The notes beneath the pieces were generated by a model, which was not told where the DNA came from, searched no databases, and was given only the letters and a program-made list of their open reading frames with translations. Below, piece after piece: positions 44,982-53,395 of a stretch of DNA of 64,000 nt; positions within the stretch are counted from its first letter, which is position 1, and each line of letters begins with the position of its first letter. This stretch comes from Nitrospirillum iridis (GTDB lineage: Bacteria; Pseudomonadota; Alphaproteobacteria; Azospirillales; Azospirillaceae). A program made the translations under genes and the position numbers. Location: NCBI RefSeq assembly GCF_014205765.1, contig NZ_JACIIZ010000018.1, positions 1 through 64,000 on the forward strand. Direction: 5' to 3'.

Positions 44982-45860
44982 TCAGCCCTTCGCCCACTGG
45001 GTCGCGGCATCCCTGGCGAAGGCGGCATAAGAGCGTGGGGCGTGACCGAGCAGCCTGGTCAGGTGCGCGATATCGTCAGGGGTCGCCACCGCGCCATCCG
45101 CCTGATAACGGGCGAACATCAGGCGCAGGTCGAGCGCGTGCCAGGCGGGCAGCATGGTTTTCATGCGCTGCTCCATCACGACGAGATCGTCGCCGCCATA
45201 CCGGATGTCGCGGCCGAGCGCTTCGCTCCAGATATTGGCGATGTCGCTGCCGGTCAGGCTGTCCGGGCCGACCAAGGCGTAGGTCTCGCGGCCAAGCGGC
45301 GTGGCGGCCCGCTCACGGCGAAGTAGCTCGATCGCGGCGGCTTCGCCGATGTCGCGGATATCGACCATCGAGACGCCCTTCGCGCCGATCGGCGCGCCAT
45401 AGACGCCCGCCTTCAGAAGCACGTCCTTCTGACGAAGATCATTCTGGATGAAGTAGGCGGGGCGCAGAACCGTCGCGGGCAGGTCGAGCGCCTCGATCAT
45501 GTGCTCGACCGTGTACTTGCCCGCGAAATGCGGCACGTCGGCATAGGCCTCCCCGCCGAATACCGAGAGATAGACGATGCCTTTGACGCCGGCCTCGCGG
45601 GCGACCGCCAGCGTCAGCATGGCCTGTGTCAGTTCATCGGCGACATTCGGGGCGAGCAGGAACAGCGTGCTGACGCCCTGCAGTGCCGCGCGCACCGAAT
45701 CCGGGTCGGCGAGGTCACCGCGGACCGCTGTCACGCCAGCGGGAAGCCGCGCCGTCTCGGGCGAGCGCGTCAGAGCGCGGATATCGGTGCTGTGACCTTG
45801 AAGATGCGCCAGGACCTGCGCCCCGATGGTGCCCGTGCTGCCTGTAACGAGAATGGTCAT
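44982..45860 (-). CDS. NmrA-type NAD(P)-binding Rossmann-fold protein
   Basis: 292 residues, starting MTILVTGSTGTIGAQVLAHL with the GxxGxxG nucleotide loop of atypical short-chain reductases (NmrA/QOR2 type). VYLSVFGGEAYADVPHFAGK sits where the active-site Tyr region would be, without a clear YxxxK. Such proteins sense redox cofactors or reduce quinones. The divergent LysR-type gene 117 bases away is the usual partner and likely controls it. This is an ordinary pair, not obviously part of the biosynthetic locus. Confidence 0.9.
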   Translation of the reverse strand: MTILVTGSTGTIGAQVLAHLQGHSTDIRALTRSPETARLPAGVTAVRGDLADPDSVRAALQGVSTLFLLAPNVADELTQAMLTLAVAREAGVKGIVYLSVFGGEAYADVPHFAGKYTVEHMIEALDLPATVLRPAYFIQNDLRQKDVLLKAGVYGAPIGAKGVSMVDIRDIGEAAAIELLRRERAATPLGRETYALVGPDSLTGSDIANIWSEALGRDIRYGGDDLVVMEQRMKTMLPAWHALDLRLMFARYQADGAVATPDDIAHLTRLLGHAPRSYAAFARDAATQWAKG

Positions 45861-45977
45861 GTCGAAATCTCCTCATGATTTTGCGAGCCGTATGGCTTGA
45901 GGAGCAAGATACCCGTTTCACTATTTTGCGGCAGACCCCAGTATCAAGATAGCCTGTCTCAAATACGGAACATCAGC
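45861..45977. promoter_or_regulatory. Divergent control region, NmrA-type and LysR-type genes
   Basis: 117 bases between two divergent starts, the classical place for a LysR binding site. No clear T-N11-A palindrome stood out by eye, but both promoters must lie here. Confidence 0.45.
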
Positions 45978-46877
45978 ATGGATCTTCAGGCATTGTCCGA
46001 CTTCGACCTTGTCGCCGCCCATGGCGGGTTCGGCCGCGCCGCCCGCGTCTCCGGCCGCTCCAAGGCCACGCTGTCGCGGCGGGTCGCCGAACTCGAACAG
46101 AGCCTCGGCGTGCGGTTGATCGAGCGCGGGTCCCAGAGCCTGCGACTGACGGATGAAGGACGGGCGCTTCATGAGCGCACGCGCGGGCTGCTCAGTGAAA
46201 TCGCGGAGGCCGGAGAGGCGGTCGTCCTTGGCGCATCGACGCCGAAAGGCAGGCTGCGGATCAGTGCGCCGGTCGTCTTCGCGCATGTGGCGCTTCCCCG
46301 GATCGCGGCGCGGTTCGCTCTGGCTTATCCGGAAGTCCAGCTCGAAATCGTTGCCGAGGACCGTAAGGTCGATCCGGTTGAAGACGGCTATGATCTGATC
46401 ATCCGGATCGACCCATCGCCGGACGAGCGCCTTGTTGGCCGTCGCTTCCTCAACGATGAACGTCTGATCGTGGCGCCGCCCGGCATGTCACGCCCCATTC
46501 TCGGGGCGGACGGCGACGCCTTGGCGGTGAGGGCCGTTTTGCTCTCGGCGACACCGCCTGGGGCTCTCTGGCGGATGAGCGCAGGGGCAGAGGCTGACAT
46601 CGTCCTGATGCCGGACCCGATCCTCCGCCTCTCATCCCTCCTGATGGTCCGCGATGCCGTGCTCGCGGGTGCTGGTGCGGCCTTGCTGCCAAAGCTGCTT
46701 GTTGCCGAAGAAATCGCCGCCGGCAGGCTTGCTTATTGGGGAACCCATGCCGGTCCGCCGGTGGAGATCTGGGCGCTGCAAAGTTCACGCCGACTGATCG
46801 GCGCCAAGGTGCGCGCCTTCCTGGAAGTGGTCGAGAGAGCGTTTCCGGAGAAGCGGTTCGACGCGCAACCGATATGA
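45978..46877 (+). CDS. LysR-family transcription regulator
   Basis: 299 residues from ATG 45978; the longer frame from 45897 has no homology. N-terminal winged helix: MDLQALSDFDLVAAHGGFGRAA, then SKATLSRRVAELEQSLGVRL. The effector domain contains GRLRISAPVVFAHVALPRI. It is divergent from the NmrA-type gene and probably regulates it and itself. Confidence 0.93.
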   Translation: MDLQALSDFDLVAAHGGFGRAARVSGRSKATLSRRVAELEQSLGVRLIERGSQSLRLTDEGRALHERTRGLLSEIAEAGEAVVLGASTPKGRLRISAPVVFAHVALPRIAARFALAYPEVQLEIVAEDRKVDPVEDGYDLIIRIDPSPDERLVGRRFLNDERLIVAPPGMSRPILGADGDALAVRAVLLSATPPGALWRMSAGAEADIVLMPDPILRLSSLLMVRDAVLAGAGAALLPKLLVAEEIAAGRLAYWGTHAGPPVEIWALQSSRRLIGAKVRAFLEVVERAFPEKRFDAQPI

Positions 46878-47009
46878 GTGAAAGCGGGTGTTCCGTCCAA
46901 TCTGCGTGCCGATCAACAGGCAAGGGTTTGCCGCCGCCCTTGCTTCGTGCGGCGACGTCCGCCAAACCCGTGTTGGTCGCGGAGAGGGCGGGTGAGTGAA
47001 CCACCAGGA

Positions 47010-47033
47010 CGGGGCCCCGCAGATGAGGCCCCG
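47010..47033. terminator. Candidate hairpin between convergent LysR and mucR genes
   Basis: CGGGGCC (47010-47016) pairs with GGCCCCG (47027-47033) across a 10-base loop. It lies in the gap between two convergent genes, but the T run after it is poor in both directions, so it is at best a weak intrinsic terminator. Confidence 0.35.
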
Positions 47034-47043
47034 CCCGCTTTCC

Positions 47044-47493
47044 TTAGGCCGCCTTGCGGCCGCGCCGCGCCTTGGCGGGCGCCGGTTCAACGGCGGTGGG
47101 TTCCGCGCGTTTGCCCAAGCCGATGGACTTGGCCAGATCGGAGCGCTGAGCGGCATAGTTGGGCGCCACCATGGGATAGTCGCTGGGCAGGCCCCACTTG
47201 GCCCGGTATTCGTCCGGGGACAGGTTGTAGGCGGTGCGCAGATGCCGCTTCAGCATCTTCAACTTCTTGCCGTCTTCCAGGCAGACGATGTGGTCGGGGG
47301 TGACGGAGCGGCGGACGCTGACGGCCGGGACCAGGGCGGCGGGCGCCTCGATTTCCGGGGCGGGCTGACCCAGCGTGGTCAGTTGCTGATAAATGGTCTT
47401 GAGCAGAGCCGGCAGGTCGGCGGGCGCCAAGGTGTTCTTGGACACATAGGCGGCGACGATGGTGGCCGTCAATTCCAGAGGGGCATCGGACAT
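47044..47493 (-). CDS. mucR: MucR/Ros-family zinc-finger regulator
   Basis: 149 residues. The MucR core is complete: VCLEDGKKLKMLKRHLRTAY with the zinc-finger His, then LSPDEYRAKWGLPSDYPMVA and NYAAQRSDLAKSIGLG. The C-terminus is basic (KARRGRKAA). MucR proteins are alphaproteobacterial nucleoid-type silencers that bind AT-rich foreign DNA and control polysaccharide, motility and virulence genes. The AT-rich microcin locus beside it and the accessory clusters to the left are natural targets, though that link is inferred. Confidence 0.93.
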   Translation of the reverse strand: MSDAPLELTATIVAAYVSKNTLAPADLPALLKTIYQQLTTLGQPAPEIEAPAALVPAVSVRRSVTPDHIVCLEDGKKLKMLKRHLRTAYNLSPDEYRAKWGLPSDYPMVAPNYAAQRSDLAKSIGLGKRAEPTAVEPAPAKARRGRKAA

Positions 47494-48331
47494 AATAGCT
47501 TCCTGTTTATGACTGTCGCGCCACGATCAGCCGACAACTTGCCAGATAAGATAGGCGCGAATAATCAGAAATCAAATAGCCGTTTTCTTTATTTTGACGC
47601 GCGTCATTTTATTTTTCTTGAGGACAAGGTGCGCACGCTGGCGCGGGTGGGAAGCGCCGGCGCTTATTGTCTGGCACTCCCGCGGTACCGCCAGTCACTG
47701 TATAGCGAGGGTGGGTTAGTGATCGAAGCGCCTAGAGTTGCCGAGGAGCGGGCTGAATAGTCTGATGTCTTCTCCGGCGGTAGGGGTGGGCAGCGCGACG
47801 GTGCCCGAGGCGGACAGCAACCTGTTCGATTCCGGGGTGGGGACCGACGCGCAGCTGATGTTTAAGCTTGGCCCTGAGGTCCCGGCCAGCGGCAGTACAT
47901 AGTCAGCCACTATAATGTGGTGGTGGAAGTTTCATTTTAATATTGCGGCATAACGGGCTGTGGTCCGGTTAATTAACGCTCGTGATTCTGAGGTTTATGC
48001 TAGCTGATTATGATCGCGCCGCGTGCCTTCTTCCGACTCGGTAAATCTGATGCAAAAATCCATGGCTCGGATGCGGTCGATTGTCGCGTCTATCCGTGAA
48101 TCCACATACGGATGCGATTTAGTGTGGATTGGCGTGGATATTAAACCTTTGAAGATAAAGCATTCCACTACGCCAGTATTCAGATCCGCAAAATTGCCCA
48201 TAAACGTATTAATAGCAAAGCAGAATTGACTGATTTGCGATAATCGTTGTTCGATGTGACCGATTGCTGCGCCCGGAACGTAATATTGTTGCGGGCGAGA
48301 AGCGTATCGTGTCACTTCGTCGGGCTCTTCC
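47494..48331. other. Gap of about 840 bases, AT-rich, no convincing gene
   Basis: Between mucR and the C39-type exporter. A 45-codon frame at 47764-47901 (begins MSSPAVGVGSATVPEADSNL) lacks a ribosome site and looks like a scrap of a larger secreted protein. A minus-strand frame at 47995-48315 shows no family resemblance. The AT-rich stretch 47900-48250 is a good place for the exporter promoter and for MucR silencing. Confidence 0.4.
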
Positions 48332-50494
48332 GTGCCGTTGCCATCCCTTCATCGTCGCTCCCAAGTCGAGCCTGTGCTGCAATCGGAGGCGGCGGAGTGT
48401 GGCTTGGCGTGCCTGGCCATGGTGGCGGTGTATCACGGCCACCGGGTGACGCTGTCGGAGCTGCGGCGGCGGCATGCGGTGTCGTTGAAGGGCACGACGC
48501 TCAAGACCCTGATCGCCATCGCCGATGCCCTGGGCTTCACCAGCCGGCCCTTGCGGTTGGAGCTGGACGATCTGCCCAAGCTGAAGCGCCCCTGCGTGCT
48601 GCATTGGGACCTGGCGCACTATGTGGTGCTGAGCCGGGTGACGACGCGTTGGGTGGAGGTGCACGATCCCGCCAGCGGCCTGCGCCGTCTGACGCAGGCC
48701 GAGGTGTCCAAGCATTTCACCGGCGTGGCGCTAGAGCTGACCCCAGCGGCCAGCTTCCAGAAGCGGGAGGTGGTGGAGCGGGTGCGCCTGGCCGACCTGT
48801 GGTCCAAGGCGGCGGGCTTCATCCCCAGCCTGGTGCAGATCCTGGCGCTGTCGGCCCTGCTGGAACTGTTCGGCCTGGTCTCGCCTCTGGTCAACCAGAT
48901 GATCGTGGACGACGCCATCGCCAAAGGCGATCTGGACCTGTTGAACGTCATCGTCATCGGCGCCGCGCTGCTGCTGCTGATCCAGGCGGGCACGACGCTG
49001 CTGCGTGGCTATGTGCAGATGCACTTCGGCACGCTGCTGACCTTCCAGATGCGGGGCAACCTGCTGCGCCACGCCCTGCGCCTGCCGGTGCCGTGGTTCG
49101 AGAAGCGGCGCCTGGGCGACATCCTCTCCCGCTTCAGCTCTTTGCAGCCCGTGCAGGACTTGCTGGCCGGCGGCATCATCTCCGTGGCGCTGGACGGGGT
49201 GATGGCCCTGATCACCCTGGTGGTGATGGTGCTCTACGCGCCGGTGCTGACCGGCATCGTCATCGCCTCGCTGGCGCTGCTGATCGGGGTGCGGCTGGGC
49301 ACCTTCCCCTGGCTGAGGCGCCTGGCCAACGAGGGCATCCAGTACCAGGCCAAGGTGGACGGCGTGTTCCTGGAGACCGTCCGGGGCGCTCGGGCGTTCA
49401 AGCTATTCGGGCGGGAGCGGGAGCGCCACGCCGTGTGGCAGAACGCCTACGCCGATAGCGTGAACAACGGCGTGCGGGTGCAGAAGGTGGGACTGAACGG
49501 CGGCGCCGGCCTATCCATCCTGTCGGGGGCGGAGACGCTGCTGGTGTTCTACCTGGGCGCCAAGGCGGTCATCGCCGGGGAGATGACCCTGGGTATGCTG
49601 ATGGCCTTCCAGTCCTACCGGGGCCAGTTCTCCAATGCAGCCCTGTCGCTGGTGAACCAGTTCTTCAAGTTCCGCATGCTGGGACTGCACCTGGAACGCC
49701 TGGCTGATGCCGTGCATCAGGACCCGGAAGCGGGTCTGGATGCCGAGGTGCGGGAGGAGCGGCCGCTGGCGGGCGCCCTGGCCCTGCGCAACCTCAGCTT
49801 CCGTTACGCCGAGCATGAGCCCTGGGTGCTGAAGGATGTGGCCCTGTCCATAGAACCGGGGCAGTTCGTGGCCTTCGTCGGCCCCTCGGGCGGGGGCAAG
49901 TCCACCCTGCTGAAGCTGCTGATGGGCCTGTACCCGCCCAACGAGGGGGAGGTGCTGGTCGACGGCCTGCCGCTCAACGCCTTCGGCCTGCGCGCCTACC
50001 GTGAGCGCATCGGCGTGGTCATGCAGGACGACCAGCTGTTCGCCGGCACCATCGCCGACAACATCGCCTTCTTCGATCCCGACCTGGATCTGGAGCGGGT
50101 GGAGGAGGTGGCCAAGCTGGCGGCCATCCATGATGAGATCGTGCGCATGCCCATGGGCTACATGACCCTGGTGGGCGATCTGGGATCCACCCTGTCGGGT
50201 GGCCAGCAACAGCGGGTGCTGCTGGCCCGTGCCCTCTACCGGCGGCCCAGCATCCTGTTCCTTGACGAGGGCGCGGCCAATCTGGACATGCTGGCGGAGC
50301 GCCGCATCATGCAGGCTTTCGCCAATCTCGCCATCACCCGGGTGGTGGTGGCGCACCGGCCCACGGCCATCGAGGGTGCTGACCGGCTGTTCGCGGTGGA
50401 GGGCGGGCAGGTGCGGGAATTGGTGCGGGAGGTGGCGAGCCAGCCGCCGCACCTGGTTCCGTCCCCGGTCGGGACGCTGGAGGCCGTGCCATGA
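48332..50494 (+). CDS. Peptidase-containing ABC exporter (C39, CvaB type)
   Basis: 720 residues from GTG 48332. The N-terminal C39 peptidase has the Cys in SEAAECGLACLAMVA, the His in DLAHYVVL and the Asp in VHDPASG. Five to six membrane segments follow (for example LVQILALSALLELFGLV), then an ATPase with GPSGGGKST, LSGGQQQR and LFLDEGAANLD. Such exporters cut the leader from microcin or bacteriocin precursors at a double-glycine-type site while exporting them. The adaptor gene overlaps by ATGA, and a leader-bearing precursor follows at 51811. Confidence 0.95.
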   Translation: MPLPSLHRRSQVEPVLQSEAAECGLACLAMVAVYHGHRVTLSELRRRHAVSLKGTTLKTLIAIADALGFTSRPLRLELDDLPKLKRPCVLHWDLAHYVVLSRVTTRWVEVHDPASGLRRLTQAEVSKHFTGVALELTPAASFQKREVVERVRLADLWSKAAGFIPSLVQILALSALLELFGLVSPLVNQMIVDDAIAKGDLDLLNVIVIGAALLLLIQAGTTLLRGYVQMHFGTLLTFQMRGNLLRHALRLPVPWFEKRRLGDILSRFSSLQPVQDLLAGGIISVALDGVMALITLVVMVLYAPVLTGIVIASLALLIGVRLGTFPWLRRLANEGIQYQAKVDGVFLETVRGARAFKLFGRERERHAVWQNAYADSVNNGVRVQKVGLNGGAGLSILSGAETLLVFYLGAKAVIAGEMTLGMLMAFQSYRGQFSNAALSLVNQFFKFRMLGLHLERLADAVHQDPEAGLDAEVREERPLAGALALRNLSFRYAEHEPWVLKDVALSIEPGQFVAFVGPSGGGKSTLLKLLMGLYPPNEGEVLVDGLPLNAFGLRAYRERIGVVMQDDQLFAGTIADNIAFFDPDLDLERVEEVAKLAAIHDEIVRMPMGYMTLVGDLGSTLSGGQQQRVLLARALYRRPSILFLDEGAANLDMLAERRIMQAFANLAITRVVVAHRPTAIEGADRLFAVEGGQVRELVREVASQPPHLVPSPVGTLEAVP

Positions 50495-51729
50495 CCGCCG
50501 GCCTGTTCCGCCCCGAGGTGGTCGAGAATGGCCGCCGTCGCCTGTGGGGCGAGGTCATCATCGTCCAGCCGGTGAGTCACGGGGTGATGACGGCGGTGCT
50601 GAGCCTGTTCACCGTGGCGGCGGCGACATACCTGGTGACCGGCACCTACGCCAAGACGGAGACGGTGCAGGGCTATGTCGCGCCCACCGGTGGCCTGGCG
50701 CAGGTCTACGCCAGCAAGGGCGGCATCGTGACGGCGGTGCTGGCGCACGAGGGCGATGTGGTGGCCCAGGGCCAGCCGCTGGTGGCGCTGTCGCTGGAGA
50801 CGGCTGGGGCGGACGGCCCAGTGGGGGAGAAGCTGCGGCTGGAAACCCAGACCCGCATCCGCGAGACCGACGCGCAGATCGGGGCGGCGGAGGCGCGCTA
50901 CGCCGAGGAGGGCCGGCGCCTGGCCGCGCGGCTCAAGGGCATCGCGGAGGAGCTGTCCAGCCTGGACCAGCGCCTGGTGTCGGAGCGGGACCTGCAGGTG
51001 CTGCAACGGGACGACGTGACCCGCTATGCCGAGCTGGAGGCCAAGGGCAACGGCACGCGGCTGGAACTGTCGCGGCGCAAGCAACAGGTGCTGGCGCAGG
51101 AAGGATCGATCCAGGAGTTGGAGCGGCAGCGGGAGGCGCGCCAGGGCGACCTACGCGACACACAATCGCAACTGGCCACCCTGCCGGCGGAGCGGGCGGA
51201 CAAGCTGGCCCAGTTGCGCAGTGCCCGCAGCGAGCTGGAGCAGTCGCTGGCGCAACTGGAGGTGAACCGGGGCTACGTCATGGCGGCGCCGGTGGCGGGG
51301 CGGGTTGCGGCCATGCAGGCGCAGCCCGGGCAGACGGCCACGGCGCAATCGCCGCTGGCGGCCCTGGTGCCGGCGGGCAGCGACCTGGAGGCCAACCTGC
51401 TGGTGCCGTCGCGGGCGGCCGGCCTGATCCAGCCGGGGCAGGAGGTGCGCCTGCGGGTGGACGCCTTCCCCTACCAGCGCTTCGGCGCGGTGCGGGGCCG
51501 GGTGGTGCAGGTCAGCCACGCGACATACCGCGAGGGCGAACTGCTGGCGCCCATCCCCTACAAGGACCCGGTGTACCGGGTGACCGTGAGCCTGGAGCGC
51601 ACCAGCGTCACCGCCTATGGCGAGGACCGGCCGCTGACCTCCGGCATGACCTTGACCGGCGACGTCGTCACCGACCGCCGGCACTTCATCGACTGGGTGC
51701 TCGACCCGTTGCGAGCTATTCACCGATAG
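50491..51729 (+). CDS. HlyD-family membrane-fusion protein (CvaA type)
   Basis: 412 residues, ATGA overlap with the exporter. A short cytoplasmic start (LFRPEVVENGRRRLWGEVI) leads to one membrane segment (about residues 32-50), then the lipoyl-like half (YASKGGIVTAVLAHEGDVV), a long coiled-coil hairpin (about 110-250) and the closing lipoyl and beta-barrel part (MAAPVAGRVAAM). It links the inner-membrane exporter to an outer-membrane TolC-type channel, which must be encoded elsewhere. Confidence 0.95.
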   Translation: MTAGLFRPEVVENGRRRLWGEVIIVQPVSHGVMTAVLSLFTVAAATYLVTGTYAKTETVQGYVAPTGGLAQVYASKGGIVTAVLAHEGDVVAQGQPLVALSLETAGADGPVGEKLRLETQTRIRETDAQIGAAEARYAEEGRRLAARLKGIAEELSSLDQRLVSERDLQVLQRDDVTRYAELEAKGNGTRLELSRRKQQVLAQEGSIQELERQREARQGDLRDTQSQLATLPAERADKLAQLRSARSELEQSLAQLEVNRGYVMAAPVAGRVAAMQAQPGQTATAQSPLAALVPAGSDLEANLLVPSRAAGLIQPGQEVRLRVDAFPYQRFGAVRGRVVQVSHATYREGELLAPIPYKDPVYRVTVSLERTSVTAYGEDRPLTSGMTLTGDVVTDRRHFIDWVLDPLRAIHR

Positions 51730-51810
51730 ATAGATTTTAACAATGAAGGGGGGCGTTTTCATAACTGAAAATGGGCGTTATGAAATATCACAACATCGAA
51801 GTTGAATGAT

Positions 51811-52065
51811 ATGATCAGAACCTTAGATGTGCAAGAAGTCGACATGGTTTCTGCCGGTAGTGGTGCTGGCGCTGCGAAGAACACGCTAAGCGGAGCGGCG
51901 GCTGCGGCCGGTATGCTATTGTCTATCGCGACCGGAAATATTCCAGGATTTTTTATCGCTGGCGCTGGCGTCTTGGCATCATATGCTGGCGCTATAGATG
52001 AAGACCACTCACATTCTTTTACCCCGGCTCCGGAATTTAGCCCTGGCTATGTTGATGGAGCTTGA
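51811..52065 (+). CDS. Microcin/bacteriocin-like precursor peptide
   Basis: 84 residues. The leader MIRTLDVQEVDMVSAGSG has the -EVDMVS-G pattern of double-glycine leaders cut by C39 peptidases, here with AG in place of GG. The remainder is rich in Ala and Gly with a hydrophobic core (FFIAGAGVLASYAGA) and an acidic/His tail. Position directly after the exporter pair and before a strong hairpin supports its being the exported peptide. TTG 51802 and ATG 51811 are possible starts. Pore-forming class II type activity is inferred. Confidence 0.75.
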   Translation: MIRTLDVQEVDMVSAGSGAGAAKNTLSGAAAAAGMLLSIATGNIPGFFIAGAGVLASYAGAIDEDHSHSFTPAPEFSPGYVDGA

Positions 52066-52081
52066 TACGCGCTAAGCAGGA

Positions 52082-52120
52082 GCACTGCCCGCGTACGCGG
52101 GCAGTGCCACTTGAAGTTTT
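52082..52120 (+). terminator. Perfect 26-bp hairpin with T run after the precursor gene
   Basis: GCACTGCCCGCGT (52082-52094) and its exact inverse to 52107 form a perfect stem, followed by CACTTGAAGTTTT. It ends or attenuates the precursor transcript, so the peptide is likely made in excess over the downstream small genes. Confidence 0.75.
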
Positions 52121-52141
52121 AAAAATTCGACAGGAGGTATC

Positions 52142-52399
52142 ATGTCCCGGTCCATGTCTATCTCGTTCAACGTTCTGGCCATTTCCGCAATTTTTCTGTC
52201 GATAGCGACTACGGTGTCGCAAATTTATTATAGAAAAGGATTTTTAATTATTGCTTCTGATTTTTTGGCATTTTTGTTCGTTTCTTTATTTTACGTTGTT
52301 TATAGAAATAAACTTTCCGAAAAAAATATAAAATATATTTGCTGTATATATGCGATTTTTTGCGCCGGTTATGCGCTGTATATTTTTAATTTATTATAA
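52142..52399 (+). CDS. Small three-helix membrane protein, candidate immunity protein
   Basis: 85 residues; AGGAGG lies just before ATG 52142. Three hydrophobic segments are visible (about residues 7-25, 32-52 and 64-84) and the gene is very AT-rich. No family is recognised. Its position right after the precursor and hairpin fits a dedicated immunity protein for the microcin. Confidence 0.6.
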   Translation: MSRSMSISFNVLAISAIFLSIATTVSQIYYRKGFLIIASDFLAFLFVSLFYVVYRNKLSEKNIKYICCIYAIFCAGYALYIFNLL

Positions 52400-52421
52400 G
52401 AAATTTATCTCGCATTAAATA

Positions 52422-52628
52422 ATGTTGCAGAACCATGATTTATATTTAAGGGACGGCGCTGTTGGTGCCTCTTTGGTGCCACCGCCGAGAAGAGTCTATC
52501 GAGCGCTGCCGCTTCCGTCATTGAACTTAGGCGGAATCGGGTCGGGGCTGGTTGATATATTCGGCGACGGTGGCAGCTACAGGGGCGGTAATTTCTATGA
52601 ATCGATGGGTCTAGCGAACGAAGATTAA
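52422..52628 (+). CDS. Possible second small peptide (68 residues), uncertain
   Basis: Starts MLQNHDLYLRDGAV and has a Gly-rich tail (GGIGSGLVDIFGDGGSY). There is no good ribosome site and no clear GG-type leader. It could be a second secreted peptide or a chance frame; I list it because it sits inside the export locus. Confidence 0.35.
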   Translation: MLQNHDLYLRDGAVGASLVPPPRRVYRALPLPSLNLGGIGSGLVDIFGDGGSYRGGNFYESMGLANED

Positions 52629-52691
52629 AGATATATTTGATTGTCTGGTTATCTGACCGGCCCGTCAAATATGCCAGCGTAAAGGATCAGA

Positions 52692-53120
52692 ATGTTTACA
52701 ATTTCAAACGGTGCAAAATCAGGAATGATCTACTTTTTTCCGAGGGCGCTATTTTACGGCGTCATATCAAAGTATATAGATGTTAGTTTCATCGTTGCTG
52801 GTGAGCGTCTTTCTGTAGATGTGTGTAAAAATCTCATATTAATTAATTGCATTCCATTTGTTATATTTGGAATAATAATGAAATATGACGATAGCGTCTA
52901 TTTAATATTCATGGCATCTTTTGCAACAGCAGTTTGTTTTGCTTCAATGTTATATAGATTAAAATATTATGACGGCTTATATCTGACCGTAAATAAAGGC
53001 GGCGATTTAAAAGTTAATAGATCTCATGGCTGGTATCTGGCAGATTTCATTTTTTTTGCAACTCTATACAGTCGATGGTGCGGTTTTTCAGTTATAAAAC
53101 AAGCGGGTATGTGGGGTTGA
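52692..53120 (+). CDS. AT-rich membrane protein of unknown function
   Basis: 142 residues with hydrophobic segments near residues 50-66 (ILINCIPFVIFGIIM) and 70-90, and a weak ribosome site AAGGAT before ATG 52692. Base composition is far below the neighbours, which indicates recent transfer. No family recognised; a second immunity or processing factor of the microcin locus is possible. Confidence 0.5.
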   Translation: MFTISNGAKSGMIYFFPRALFYGVISKYIDVSFIVAGERLSVDVCKNLILINCIPFVIFGIIMKYDDSVYLIFMASFATAVCFASMLYRLKYYDGLYLTVNKGGDLKVNRSHGWYLADFIFFATLYSRWCGFSVIKQAGMWG

Positions 53121-53395
53121 CTCTAAGAATTATTGACTATTGGTTCTTTATGGTTGTTTTCGCAAATCTAACAACATTTATGATGTTGGATTTTCTATAC
53201 AAAAATAAAAATGTTTATTGAATAAAAGGCGCATATTTATTGACTTTATGTTCATGTTATTCAAATGCCTTATCGGCAAATATAAAAATTATAGTAGCAG
53301 CGTATGTTTTAAATAATTTTTTTTGCTCTAATGACACGCCTGCTTTTGGGAGCGGTTTGTGGATTGCGTATGGCTCCAGAAAGGAATTTTCCCGA

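Noticed and set aside
46996-47760. 254-codon plus-strand frame across mucR
   Set aside because: It is mostly the antisense of mucR, without protein family resemblance or ribosome site.
47764-47901. 45-codon frame considered as a second microcin precursor
   Set aside because: No leader of the GG/AG type and no ribosome site; probably a scrap.
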